Source: Winogradskyella sp.
Lineage (GTDB): Bacteria > Bacteroidota > Bacteroidia > Flavobacteriales > Flavobacteriaceae
Length of the DNA stretch: 64,000 nt
Direction: 5' to 3'
Assembly (NCBI RefSeq): GCF_013213835.1
Contig: NZ_JABSSU010000004.1
Coordinates: 62,001-126,000 of the forward strand
The notes beneath the pieces are model-generated. The model had not been told where the DNA came from. It did no database searches and saw only the letters and a program-made list of their open reading frames with translations. Below, in pieces: positions 26,177-34,679 of this stretch. The position numbers and the translations under genes are program-made. How positions within the stretch are numbered: position 1 is the stretch's first letter; every line of letters starts with the position of its first letter.

Positions 26177-27390
26177 TGCTTAGCTAGCCAGTATTCAGGG
26201 TTCAGTGCTTTATCATTTTTGTAAATTCTAAAGCCTAAAAGTGTTTCACCTTTAGCCTTATTGGTAAAAACCTTTCCAATAATTTGACCTTTAGTAATTT
26301 TGTCACCTTTTTTTACGTTTATCTTTGCTAGATTCATGTAAACCGACAAATAATTACCATGTCTAATTAGTACTGCCGGATTGCCATTTTTTACAATTAA
26401 AATTTGAGAAACTTCACCATTGAATACAGCTTTGACATCGGCATTAGATTCTGTAGCGATTTGAATACTTTTATAATTATTAGTCACGGAAGCATCCGTT
26501 AATGATCGTCTTTTACCAAATTTTCCTTTTATAACTCCTCTAGATACTGGCCAACCTAAATTCCCTTTATTAGCGGCAAAACTGTTACCAACAATTTTAT
26601 CTTCTGGTGTTAGCACGAATTTACCCGTTGAATTCTTTTTACCAGCTTTCTTGTTAGAAGCTGCGATTGCTTCTCTAATTAGTCTATCGATTTCTTTATC
26701 AATTCTGTCTCTTTCTTGCTTTTTCTTTTGGATTTGAGCAGTATATTTACTCATATCTGACTTTATAGAAGCCATGAGTACTTCGTGTTGCTTTAGTTCC
26801 TTTTCTAATGCTCTTTTAGCAACTCTATTTTCTTTAATAAGCTTGTCCTTATCCTTTTTCTGTTCTGATAACTTTAAGTTAAGTTCTTGTAGTTCTTTTG
26901 TTTTAGTTTTAATCGCTTCTCCTTGCTCTTTCTGATAATCAGCATATTGCTTTATATACTGCAATCTTTTATAAGCTTGCTTAAAGTTCTCTGAAGACAA
27001 TAAAAACATCACCTTACTTTGTTCAGACTTGCTTTTATATGACTTTACAATCATTGCAGCATAATCATCCTTTAACTCCTGTAGTTGTGTTCTTAAACTT
27101 GTTATTTCTCTCTGATTGGTATTAATTTCTCTAGTGAGCAGGTTTGCTTGTTCGTTAGTAATTCTAATGAGGTTTTTTCTAACGCTTACCTTGTAGTTAA
27201 GGTCTTCAATTAAAGTCATTTCAGACTTTTGCTCTTTCTTCTTATTAAATAGTAAAGCATTAATCTGTTTCATTTCCCTAAGGATTTGCTGACGTTGTGC
27301 TTCGAGTTTTTTCTGTTTATCACTCTGAGCAGAAACAGACATTGAACAACATAAGCATCCTAAAAAGAAAAGTATATATAATCGCTTCAT
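26173..27390 (-). CDS. EnvC-like murein hydrolase activator (degenerate M23 domain)
   Basis: 405 residues. Signal peptide (to SVSAQ), a long coiled coil (~25-255, charged heptads such as KKQERDRIDKEIDRLIREAI) and a C-terminal LytM/M23 domain (~280-405). The zinc ligands are missing: the region that would hold H-x3-D reads NNYKSIQIAT, the second motif reads HGNYLSVYMNL and the final HxH is replaced by GFRIYKND. It therefore should not cut murein itself and more likely activates amidases at the septum, as EnvC does. It follows the DUF4292 gene by five bases. Confidence 0.85.
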   Translation of the reverse strand: MKRLYILFFLGCLCCSMSVSAQSDKQKKLEAQRQQILREMKQINALLFNKKKEQKSEMTLIEDLNYKVSVRKNLIRITNEQANLLTREINTNQREITSLRTQLQELKDDYAAMIVKSYKSKSEQSKVMFLLSSENFKQAYKRLQYIKQYADYQKEQGEAIKTKTKELQELNLKLSEQKKDKDKLIKENRVAKRALEKELKQHEVLMASIKSDMSKYTAQIQKKKQERDRIDKEIDRLIREAIAASNKKAGKKNSTGKFVLTPEDKIVGNSFAANKGNLGWPVSRGVIKGKFGKRRSLTDASVTNNYKSIQIATESNADVKAVFNGEVSQILIVKNGNPAVLIRHGNYLSVYMNLAKINVKKGDKITKGQIIGKVFTNKAKGETLLGFRIYKNDKALNPEYWLAKH

Positions 27391-27395
27391 GTATT

Positions 27396-28202
27396 CTATT
27401 TAATCACCATTTCTTTATAACCCTTAGGTATCTTAAACGGAAAACGTACATCTTGATTTAGAGTGATAGATTTAAAATCCATTATTACCGAAACCTCATC
27501 TCTGTCATTTACAGCTATAACTTTAACATCCTTAGGAAATACTTGCTTATCAACCTCTTGGTAAGATTCATAATCTACTTGTAAATGACGTCTTTCTAAT
27601 TGTTGATAAAGTTGTAAACTATCCATCTTAAAGTGCGCCGGATTTATTAAATAAAATAACTCTAACAACGCATTTTGGTCTTTTGGTTGCAATGCATATG
27701 AATTGTCATTAACTGACACCTTATGTGGTTGTGCTTTTAAATCGTATATCGCTTGACCTAGTAATATGTTCTGTACTTTATTAAAATCTAAATCTACACC
27801 TGCAAAATCGCTTAGTAATTTGTAATCACCATCAAAATACTCGTTGCCTTGCTTATTATAAAAACGTACTTTTTCTGGTGTAATCATTAGTCTTGCCAAT
27901 CCTAATGGTGCACTTAACCAAATGACTTCATCTTTTTCTACTCTTAAGTTAAACGTAGCACCTTGAGATTTATCTCCTTGAATCAAATCTATCTTAACTC
28001 GCGCTTGCATGGTTTTAAAATCGGCATCATTTTTCTGATGCTCCTTAATAACCTGCTTGGCAGATAATCTGTTACTGGCTTCACCGGATGCAATGACACT
28101 TTTTGCGGATTTGCATGATGTGATGAAAACTAACATCCCTAAGGCCATTAAGACTCTCAGGCTTCTAATATTTAAATATATATGTAGTATATTCATTTTC
28201 AA
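27396..28202 (-). CDS. DUF4292 lipoprotein
   Basis: 268 residues. A hydrophobic leader ends in lipobox VFITSC (cysteine 30 from the first Met; the internal Met at 19 is an alternative start giving a shorter signal). The mature protein (RVEKDEVIWLSAPLGLARLMITPEKVRFYNKQ, LLSDFAGVDLDFNKVQNILLG) matches the DUF4292 family of Bacteroidota, with a LolA/LolB-like half-barrel fold suggested by the repeating beta pattern. Role unknown, perhaps lipoprotein or lipid handling at the outer membrane. Operon partner of envC. Confidence 0.8.
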   Translation of the reverse strand: MKMNILHIYLNIRSLRVLMALGMLVFITSCKSAKSVIASGEASNRLSAKQVIKEHQKNDADFKTMQARVKIDLIQGDKSQGATFNLRVEKDEVIWLSAPLGLARLMITPEKVRFYNKQGNEYFDGDYKLLSDFAGVDLDFNKVQNILLGQAIYDLKAQPHKVSVNDNSYALQPKDQNALLELFYLINPAHFKMDSLQLYQQLERRHLQVDYESYQEVDKQVFPKDVKVIAVNDRDEVSVIMDFKSITLNQDVRFPFKIPKGYKEMVIK

Positions 28203-28231
28203 TTAAAAAATTCAATTTCGTTAACTAAAAA

Positions 28232-28257
28232 CACTTCGCCTGCGCTCAGTGTGACAT
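28232..28257 (+). repeat. Dispersed repeat, core R
   Basis: CACTTCGCCTGCGCTCAGTGTGACAT between the TPR and DUF4292 genes. Confidence 0.65.
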
Positions 28258-28270
28258 GTTCTTCGCAATT

Positions 28271-29632
28271 TTATTGTTGTGCTCTTATCAATAACGCCTT
28301 CTTAGCAAACGAGTCTGACTTACTTATATTATTCAAAGCCTTGTATGCAACACTTAATTGTGCATAAAAATCAGCTTCCATTTTTGGGTTATCAACCAGA
28401 AAATCTAATCCTATTTCTAAATTATCAATGGCGTCCTTATAATTGCCAAGATTATTATGAGCTGCACCATTCGTTAAATATAATATTGGTTGAGCAGGAT
28501 ATAATTCTAAGGCATTTAAACTATCGTTTATTACCACTTCAAACTGCTTTAAATCTAATTGAAGTAATAGAATATCTCTAATTAGTTTAAAGTCATTAGG
28601 GTCTTGTTTTAAAGCTTCTTTATAATGATATAAAGATTTCGCTTTGTCACCTGCTTTTAAATAATACTGAGCTAAGTCTCCATGAGTTTGAGCTGTCTTA
28701 TTATCATCTACCAGACTAGTAATTTCAACTAAATCTTGTTCATATTGAGGATTTCTAGCTACAAAAGCCACAAAATCTTTCAATACCTTAGTTTTAGCAT
28801 CTGCATTTATTTCGGCACTTGTAAGCACCTTTTTTACAGAAGCAATGGCTTTATCAACTTTATCATCATCAAGATAAAATTTATACAACGCCAAGTGAAC
28901 TAATTTAGATTCCGGATTAATTTTCAATAAGTTTTGAGCAGCTTTATAGGCATTTTTTTTGTCTCCTGTCTGACTATATCTGTAAATTAACTGTAGATGA
29001 TTTTCTTCATTATTTGGATTATTAGCAATGCGTTGCTTTAAATTATCTATGCGGTCATCAGCATTGCCAGTAATATCATAAATTTCATTACGCATGGCAT
29101 CTCTTTGTTCAGTGACGCCTAATTGCTTATCGAGCTCGTCTAAAATATCTAATGCTTGCTTATATTGTTTCTCTCGCACGTACAAGGCTGCCAAATCCTC
29201 TTTATAGTCTGGATGATATTTTACCAACTGCTTAATGGTCTTTATGGCATTATCTATATCATCTTGTTGATAGTATACATCATACAGTTCATCTAAAAAC
29301 CATTCATTATCTGGTTGCATGCTAATGGCCTTCTTAAGATTATCTTCAGCTGCGCCAAAGTTCTTAAGGCTTTTATAATTTTTGCCTAACTCAAAATAAA
29401 TGACTGGTCTTTTGCTATTTAGATTTAGACATTTGTGTAGTGCTTCTACAGCGCGCTCATAGTTTTCAATGCCTTTTTGTTTTAAGGCTTCAAAAAAGTG
29501 TTCTTGGAACTCGTCTTCCACATTACCTAAATCATCATCTGGAACCTTGTTAAAATCTACCTGCGCATATGCGTATTGTGGTATACAAAGTATTCCGAAG
29601 ATAAAGATTGATATGTAAATTAATTTTTTCAT
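28271..29632 (-). CDS. Periplasmic tetratricopeptide-repeat protein
   Basis: 453 residues from the ATG at 29632, which gives a clean signal peptide (MKKLIYISIFIFGILCIPQY). The body is a string of TPR-like helices, e.g. VIYFELGKNYKSLKNFGAAEDNLKKAI, and near the end FYAQLSVAYKALNNISKSDSFAKKALL. TPRs scaffold protein complexes. Position next to DUF4292 and envC suggests a role in cell-envelope assembly, but no specific function can be read. The codons before the start lie in a repeat element. Confidence 0.85.
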   Translation of the reverse strand: MKKLIYISIFIFGILCIPQYAYAQVDFNKVPDDDLGNVEDEFQEHFFEALKQKGIENYERAVEALHKCLNLNSKRPVIYFELGKNYKSLKNFGAAEDNLKKAISMQPDNEWFLDELYDVYYQQDDIDNAIKTIKQLVKYHPDYKEDLAALYVREKQYKQALDILDELDKQLGVTEQRDAMRNEIYDITGNADDRIDNLKQRIANNPNNEENHLQLIYRYSQTGDKKNAYKAAQNLLKINPESKLVHLALYKFYLDDDKVDKAIASVKKVLTSAEINADAKTKVLKDFVAFVARNPQYEQDLVEITSLVDDNKTAQTHGDLAQYYLKAGDKAKSLYHYKEALKQDPNDFKLIRDILLLQLDLKQFEVVINDSLNALELYPAQPILYLTNGAAHNNLGNYKDAIDNLEIGLDFLVDNPKMEADFYAQLSVAYKALNNISKSDSFAKKALLIRAQQ

Positions 29633-29635
29633 TTT

Positions 29636-29712
29636 TGAGATTCCTACGTTCACTTCGAGTATACTTTGACAAGCTCAGTATGACACCTTAGTGACCTTGC
29701 AGGAATGACAAG
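29636..29712 (+). repeat. Composite repeat (S half-sites around an R core)
   Basis: A left half TTCCTACG (29641-29648), an R core ACTTTGACAAGCTCAGTATG (29663-29682), and a right half GCAGGAATGACA (29699-29710). It shows how the S palindrome and R core belong to one element. Confidence 0.65.
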
Positions 29713-29744
29713 TCTATTTCAAAAGTTGTTCCAAGTTTATATTT

Positions 29745-29770
29745 AGACTTCGACTACGCTCAGTCTGACA
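29745..29770 (+). repeat. Dispersed repeat, core R
   Basis: AGACTTCGACTACGCTCAGT followed by CTGACA; one of the best-preserved copies, just downstream of the nucleotidyltransferase gene's stop. Confidence 0.7.
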
Positions 29771-29792
29771 TTGCAAGTAAAATTTCCAATAA

Positions 29793-30812
29793 TTATTCCA
29801 AAACTGAATAATCGCCAATACTAATTTTAGTAAAGCTGCCATCATACTTAACATAATTACCAATCATGGCTTCATCTAAATTAGCATTTTTGATAATTGT
29901 TTCGTTTTGAATTAAACTATTTTTAACGTTAGAATTTTCTAGAACACAGTCTTTCCCAATTGAAACGTTTGGACCAATTGAAGTATTGCGTAATACAGTA
30001 CCTGCACCAATACAACATGGTTCAATGATATTTGAATTTTCTAATACTACTGAATCATGAATCAATTGTTCTTCGTTATCAGCGGCTAAGAAACCTAACA
30101 TTTTTGCGTTGGTCTCTAGCGTTACATTCTTATTACCGCAATCCATCCATTCATCAACAGTTCCGGTTTTAAAAACACGTCCTTCAGCCATCATTTTCTT
30201 AATACCATCATTGATTTGGTATTCACCTCCATGCATTAAGTTTTCATCTAAAACTTCTTGTAGCTTTTGCTTTAACACAGCAACATCTTTGAAGTAATAA
30301 ATCCCAATAACCGCCTGGTCGCTTACAAATTCGCTTGGTTTTTCTACAAGTTCAACGATTTCATCATTATCATTTAACTTCACAACACCATAGGCTTCTG
30401 GGTTTTCTACACGTTTCGTCCAAATAACGCTATCTGCGTTTGGGTCTAAATCAAACTCAGCTCTAATTAATGTATCTGCATAGGCAATTACCGCAGGGCC
30501 AGAAAGTGATGGCTCTGCACTCATAATGGCATGACCAGTTCCTAAAGGTTTGTCTTGTCTATAAATAGATGGCTTTGCTCCTAATTCTTCTGCTAAAGCC
30601 GTTAAACTAGCAACCACATCATCTCCAAACCATGCTGGGTCTCCTAATACAAATGCTATTTCTTCAATTGGCTGTTTTAAAACCTTTGCAATGTCTTTTA
30701 CTAGTCTATGCACTATTGGCTGTCCTGCAACCGGAATTAATGGTTTTGGTACTGTTAAACTATGTGGTCTTAGTCTAGAACCTCGACCTGCCATTGGTAC
30801 TATTATTTTCAT
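29793..30812 (-). CDS. Sugar-1-phosphate nucleotidyltransferase with left-handed beta-helix
   Basis: 339 residues. The nucleotide-binding signature PMAGRGSRLRPHSLTVPKPL (~6-25) and EKP (~157) define the sugar nucleotidyltransferase domain (1-240). The C-terminal ~85 residues have hexapeptide-like turns (VVLENSNIIEPCCIGAGTVL, NTSIGPNVSIGKDCVLENS). It should form an NDP-sugar (UDP-GlcNAc, dTDP- or GDP-sugar) for envelope polysaccharide. The C-terminal helix resembles the acetyltransferase half of GlmU but is too short for it, so sugar identity stays open. It follows dut by 33 bases. Confidence 0.85.
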   Translation of the reverse strand: MKIIVPMAGRGSRLRPHSLTVPKPLIPVAGQPIVHRLVKDIAKVLKQPIEEIAFVLGDPAWFGDDVVASLTALAEELGAKPSIYRQDKPLGTGHAIMSAEPSLSGPAVIAYADTLIRAEFDLDPNADSVIWTKRVENPEAYGVVKLNDNDEIVELVEKPSEFVSDQAVIGIYYFKDVAVLKQKLQEVLDENLMHGGEYQINDGIKKMMAEGRVFKTGTVDEWMDCGNKNVTLETNAKMLGFLAADNEEQLIHDSVVLENSNIIEPCCIGAGTVLRNTSIGPNVSIGKDCVLENSNVKNSLIQNETIIKNANLDEAMIGNYVKYDGSFTKISIGDYSVLE

Positions 30813-30845
30813 TTTATGAGTTGATTCTTTTAATTGTTTGGTTGT

Positions 30846-31280
30846 TTATTTTACTCCTGTACTTCCAAAGCCGCCTTCACCTCTCGCTGTTTCTGAAAGT
30901 GCTTCGGTTAATTCCCATTCTGCACGCTCGTGTTTAGCTATGACTAATTGTGCGATACGCTCACCATTTTCTATGGTGAAATCTTCATTAGAAAGATTTA
31001 CCAAAATCACACCTATTTCTCCTCTGTAATCAGCATCTACGGTTCCAGGTGCATTAAGGACTGTAATTCCTTTTTTTGCAGCTAAACCACTTCTTGGTCT
31101 TACTTGCGCTTCAAAACCTATAGGCAGCTCTATAAATAAGCCTGTACCTATAATTGTACGTTCTAAAGGTTTTAAAATTCTTGGTTCAGAAATACTAGCA
31201 CGCAAATCCATTCCGGCAGATGCTATGGTTTCATAATGTGGTAAATCGTGATTAGATTTATTAATGATTCTTATTTTCAT
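30846..31280 (-). CDS. dut: dUTP diphosphatase
   Basis: 144 residues from the ATG at 31280; the TTG two codons upstream is not preferred. All five trimeric dUTPase motifs are visible: [38 protein letters not shown] and the glycine-rich C-terminal arm [10 protein letters not shown] that closes over the active site. It hydrolyses dUTP to dUMP and pyrophosphate, keeping uracil out of DNA and feeding thymidylate synthesis. It lies between flippase and nucleotidyltransferase genes, an order I recall in other Flavobacteriaceae. Confidence 0.97.
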   Translation of the reverse strand: MKIRIINKSNHDLPHYETIASAGMDLRASISEPRILKPLERTIIGTGLFIELPIGFEAQVRPRSGLAAKKGITVLNAPGTVDADYRGEIGVILVNLSNEDFTIENGERIAQLVIAKHERAEWELTEALSETARGEGGFGSTGVK

Positions 31281-31327
31281 AATCAATTCAATTGAAGGTT
31301 GAATCTACTTCATTGTTAGTTTATAAA

Positions 31328-31390
31328 TTCCTGCTACACCTTGAATATACTTCGACAAGCTCAGTATGACAACTCAACGGTTACGCAGGA
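31328..31390 (+). repeat. Composite repeat overlapping the flippase stop
   Basis: Left half TTCCTGC (31327-31333), R core ATACTTCGACAAGCTCAGTA (31347-31366) plus TGACA, right half CGCAGGAAG (31382-31390). The right half encodes the last residues of the flippase on the minus strand. Confidence 0.7.
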
Positions 31391-32837
31391 AGGACATTAA
31401 TTGTTTCTTTTCAAGCACAATAACTAATCCCAAAAATACAACTAACAGTGATATACCAACAATATAATCTCCTCTATATTTATAAAAAGATATCACAGAA
31501 AGCATTATTGAAACCGTAAGATATACACCTATTTTCTTGAGATTATATGGAATTGGATAATACTTTCTTCCAAAACCATATGACAATAGCATCATAGATG
31601 CATATGCAACTAACGTGGCAATGGCTGAAGCCTTATAGCTATACTTCTCTATAAACAAGATATTTATCACTAAAGTAATTATAGCTCCAAGCACGGATAT
31701 GTAGGCTCCGAAACGTGTTCTATCTGTAATTTTATACCATACCGAAAGGTTATGATAAATACCAAGACAGAAATTAGCTAATAAAATTATTGGTACAATC
31801 CACATCGCTTCCCAATAGGCTTCACTTCTAATGATTAACGGCTTTAATACATCTGCAAATACAACAACTGCTAAAAGTATAATTGAACCAAATGCGACAA
31901 AAAATTCTAATATGTTAGCATAATTCTTCTGTGGATTCTTAGTATTGGCATGACTGAAAAAGTAAGGTTCAATTCCTAAACGATATGCAGTCGCAAACAA
32001 GGTCATAAACAATGCTAACTTATAACATGCGGAATACGTACCAATTTCTCTTTCTGCAATGTCAGATGGCAATAATTCTTTGAGAAGAATCCTGTCGAAT
32101 GTTTCGTTGATAGAAAAGGCAATACCTGCAACTAAAACCGGAATAGCATACCGCAGCATTTGTTTCCATAGTTCTTTATCAAACTTATAGGTAAGTTTTG
32201 TAAAGAAAGAAGACATTGCTACAAGCGTAATAGCACTAGCTACGAGATTGGCAATGAAAATGTAACTGATTTCGAAGTTTGGGATGTATATGCTTTCAAA
32301 AACACTTCCATTTTTAGCTAAGGATTTTAGAGCTAATAAAAAGAATAGATTCAACCCAATATTAACTGCAACATTAAGTATTTTAACAATAGCATATTGC
32401 ATAGGTTTTTCGTTTGCTCTTAACCATGCAAATGGTATAATAACCAAAGCGTCTAAAAGCAATATCCATATCACCAATTTAATATACTTAACATCTATAT
32501 CAATGACACTAGCTATTTGGTTTTGAAATACCATTGCCAAAGCAAAAAAGCCAAGTGATGTTATAATTAGTGAAATGGTTGAAGTACTAACGACCTTATT
32601 TTTATCTGCTTCTTTATTAAAAAACCGAAAAAAAGCCGTTTCCATTCCATAAGCCAAGAGCACATTAAACAAAACAAAATACGAGAAAATCACAGAGACT
32701 TTACCATACTCAGAAGGATTTGCAAGTACTGCTTCACTGGTATATAGCGGCACAAGAAGAAAACTTAGCATTCTTGGTAGCACAGTTGCTAAACCATAAA
32801 TAAATGTTTGCTTAAAAAGTTTTGAAAATGCAGTCAA
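31374..32837 (-). CDS. Polysaccharide flippase (MOP/Wzx-like)
   Basis: 487 residues with about 12-14 membrane helices and the MOP exporter start (FKQTFIYGLATVLPRMLSFLLVPLYT). Conserved features include AYGMETAFFRFFNKE and MWIVPIILLANFCLGIYHNLSVWYKITDRT. It is expected to flip undecaprenyl-linked oligosaccharide across the inner membrane; the MurJ-type lipid II flippase role is less likely. Its C-terminus (MSFLRNR) is encoded inside a dispersed repeat, suggesting the repeat replaced or trimmed the original end. Confidence 0.88.
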   Translation of the reverse strand: MTAFSKLFKQTFIYGLATVLPRMLSFLLVPLYTSEAVLANPSEYGKVSVIFSYFVLFNVLLAYGMETAFFRFFNKEADKNKVVSTSTISLIITSLGFFALAMVFQNQIASVIDIDVKYIKLVIWILLLDALVIIPFAWLRANEKPMQYAIVKILNVAVNIGLNLFFLLALKSLAKNGSVFESIYIPNFEISYIFIANLVASAITLVAMSSFFTKLTYKFDKELWKQMLRYAIPVLVAGIAFSINETFDRILLKELLPSDIAEREIGTYSACYKLALFMTLFATAYRLGIEPYFFSHANTKNPQKNYANILEFFVAFGSIILLAVVVFADVLKPLIIRSEAYWEAMWIVPIILLANFCLGIYHNLSVWYKITDRTRFGAYISVLGAIITLVINILFIEKYSYKASAIATLVAYASMMLLSYGFGRKYYPIPYNLKKIGVYLTVSIMLSVISFYKYRGDYIVGISLLVVFLGLVIVLEKKQLMSFLRNR

Positions 32838-32928
32838 TAGTTAGTCAAAAAATAAAGTTTAAAGATAGAATTTATATCACTAAATCTAATTCTACTTAAG
32901 CTATAAAAGAAGAGACATTTTAAAACAT

Positions 32929-32957
32929 AAAAAAGCCTCATTAAAATGAGGCCTTTT
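32929..32957 (-). terminator. Terminator of the gene at 32976-33497
   Basis: GCCTCATT (32935-32942) pairs with AATGAGGC (32945-32952), flanked by A and T runs; the minus strand ends in TTTTTT. It begins ~20 bases after the stop at 32976. Confidence 0.8.
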
Positions 32958-32975
32958 GATTAATAAGATTTAAGA

Positions 32976-33497
32976 CTAATCCTCAAATTCATCCTCATCT
33001 AAAGACACAATTACATCTCTATTTTCAGACTTTAAATATGATTTCTTTACATATTGAAACGATACACTGGACAATTGCTTAGAATTATTTGTCTTGTAGT
33101 ATTTTGTCTCATTATCTTGAATGTAACTAATTACAAATTCATCATCATCTAAACCAAATTGATTTCTTGGCTCTTCTTGAAAAATTGATACTGGTTCTTC
33201 CCTAAGAAGTACAGTATAACTTCCTTTATTCTCAGAGAGTTTACCCTTTAGGTTTTTAAAGAAAATACTATCTATTTTAACATTTTCATTTTTATTCTCT
33301 AACGGAACAAATATATCTACACCAGTATTTCCCAATTTTACACCAGCATACCAATTTTGAAAATATACTTTGTTAATTGCAAAAGGTGCTTGTTTCTGAA
33401 ACTCTGGTACTGTAATCTTAGGGCTAGCGCATTGGATTGCGAAAGGAATTATTAATAAAAATGTAATTGCAAAAACAGCCTTTCTAAGTTCTTTCAT
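32976..33497 (-). CDS. Putative lipoprotein of unknown function
   Basis: 173 residues with signal peptide and lipobox FAIQC (cysteine 23). The mature part (APFAINKVYFQNWYAGVKLGNTGVDIFVPL; later KNLKGKLSENKGSYTVLLREEP) is beta-rich and ends in an acidic tail (VSLDEDEFED). No family is recognised with certainty; it is typical of small Flavobacteriaceae envelope lipoproteins. It has its own terminator and is separate from the ATP synthase operon on its 5' side. Confidence 0.75.
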   Translation of the reverse strand: MKELRKAVFAITFLLIIPFAIQCASPKITVPEFQKQAPFAINKVYFQNWYAGVKLGNTGVDIFVPLENKNENVKIDSIFFKNLKGKLSENKGSYTVLLREEPVSIFQEEPRNQFGLDDDEFVISYIQDNETKYYKTNNSKQLSSVSFQYVKKSYLKSENRDVIVSLDEDEFED

Positions 33498-33605
33498 GTT
33501 CTGGTAGATTTACTATGGGACCTACAAGATATAAAATATGTGCTTTTAAACGTCGTTTTAAACTTTTAATCGATAAAATACATGTTTTTTTTATCTTCTG
33601 ATAAT

Positions 33606-33636
33606 AAAAAACCCAACTCTAACAAGTTGGGTTTTT
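33606..33636 (-). terminator. Terminator of the ATP synthase operon
   Basis: AAAAACCCAACT (33607-33618) pairs perfectly with AGTTGGGTTTTT (33625-33636). The A run gives a T tract on the minus strand, ~110 bases after atpG; it would work in both directions. Confidence 0.88.
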
Positions 33637-33695
33637 AATATTGTATAAATCTACTTACTTCTGCGTAATCTATGCAACTATATTTTTTTGCTTGT

Positions 33696-33766
33696 GCCTA
33701 ATTGTTTAGTGCCTCTGCACCTTTTAAACATTTGGCTAAAGCCTAATTGTTCAGTGCCTCTGCACC
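33696..33766. repeat. In-frame duplication of the atpG 3' end
   Basis: GCCTAATTGTTTAGTGCCTC and the following TGCACC (33696-33721) repeat 33741-33766 with one mismatch in 26. The period is 45 bases, 15 codons. On the minus strand both copies encode GAEALNN and a stop, the outer copy lying after the real stop. Confidence 0.85.
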
Positions 33767-34603
33767 ACCAACAATTTCAAGGATTTCGTTTGTAATTGCT
33801 GCCTGACGTGCTTTGTTATAAGTTAATTTTAATTGATCTCTTAACTCAGTTGCGTTATCTGTTGCTTTATGCATTGCTGTCATACGTGCACCATGTTCTG
33901 AAGCAAAACTATCTCTTATTGCCTTAAACATTTGAGTTTTTAATGACTTAGGAATAAGTGTTTCAACAATCTCAGCTTTAGAAGGCTCAAAAATGTAATC
34001 TAAATTTACATTAGCCTCACCTTCAACAGGAACTATTGGTAAAAATTGCTCAGTCATTACAATCTGAGTTGCAGCATTCTTAAACTTGTTGTAAACTAAT
34101 TCTACTTTATCAAACTCACCTTCAACAAATTTGTCCATAATCATCTGTGCAATCTCAGCAACATTATCAAAAGTTAAGTCATCAAAAACTTCACTCTTAT
34201 TGGCAATAACATTGCCTGTCTTAGAAAGTGCATCGTTTGATTTTTTTCCTACTGCTAGATAAGACACCTCTTTACCAGCATAAGTTTCATTAGTAAGCTT
34301 GTTTACCTCTTTTAAAATGTTAGAGTTAAACGCACCACATAAACCTCTGTTAGATGTTATAGCAACAATAAGGACTTTATTAACTTCGCGTTGTTCTGCA
34401 AATTTACTTCCAGAATCAGCATCTAAAGTCGCACTTAAACTTTGTAATAATTCCGTAAGCTTATCCGCATAAGGACGCATAGCAGTAATAGCATCTTGTG
34501 CCTTCTTTAACTTTGCAGCAGATACCATTTTCATGGCACTAGTAATCTGCATCGTCGAAGATACTGATGATATTCTGTTACGTATTTCTTTTAAGTTTGC
34601 CAT
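33743..34603 (-). CDS. atpG: ATP synthase F1 gamma subunit
   Basis: 286 residues. The N-terminal helix NLKEIRNRISSVSSTMQITSAMKMVSAAKL and the C-terminal helix MTAMHKATDNATELRDQLKLTYNKARQAAITNEILEI form the coiled-coil shaft; the middle is the Rossmann-like domain. It is the central rotor stalk of F1. It is the last gene of atpB-E-F-H-A-G. Downstream the final eight codons are duplicated at 33696-33721, evidence of a past 45-base tandem duplication. Confidence 0.97.
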   Translation of the reverse strand: MANLKEIRNRISSVSSTMQITSAMKMVSAAKLKKAQDAITAMRPYADKLTELLQSLSATLDADSGSKFAEQREVNKVLIVAITSNRGLCGAFNSNILKEVNKLTNETYAGKEVSYLAVGKKSNDALSKTGNVIANKSEVFDDLTFDNVAEIAQMIMDKFVEGEFDKVELVYNKFKNAATQIVMTEQFLPIVPVEGEANVNLDYIFEPSKAEIVETLIPKSLKTQMFKAIRDSFASEHGARMTAMHKATDNATELRDQLKLTYNKARQAAITNEILEIVGGAEALNN

Positions 34604-34633
34604 TCTCTTTAAGTATTGAGTAATGAGAAATGA

Positions 34634-34665
34634 GTATTGAGATATTTAATTCAACATCTCAATAC
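34634..34665 (-). other. Hairpin in the atpA-atpG gap
   Basis: GTATTGAGAT (34634-34643) pairs perfectly with ATCTCAATAC (34656-34665). No T run follows, so it is not a terminator; it may affect mRNA stability or atpG translation. Confidence 0.5.
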
Positions 34666-34679
34666 CCTATACTAATATC

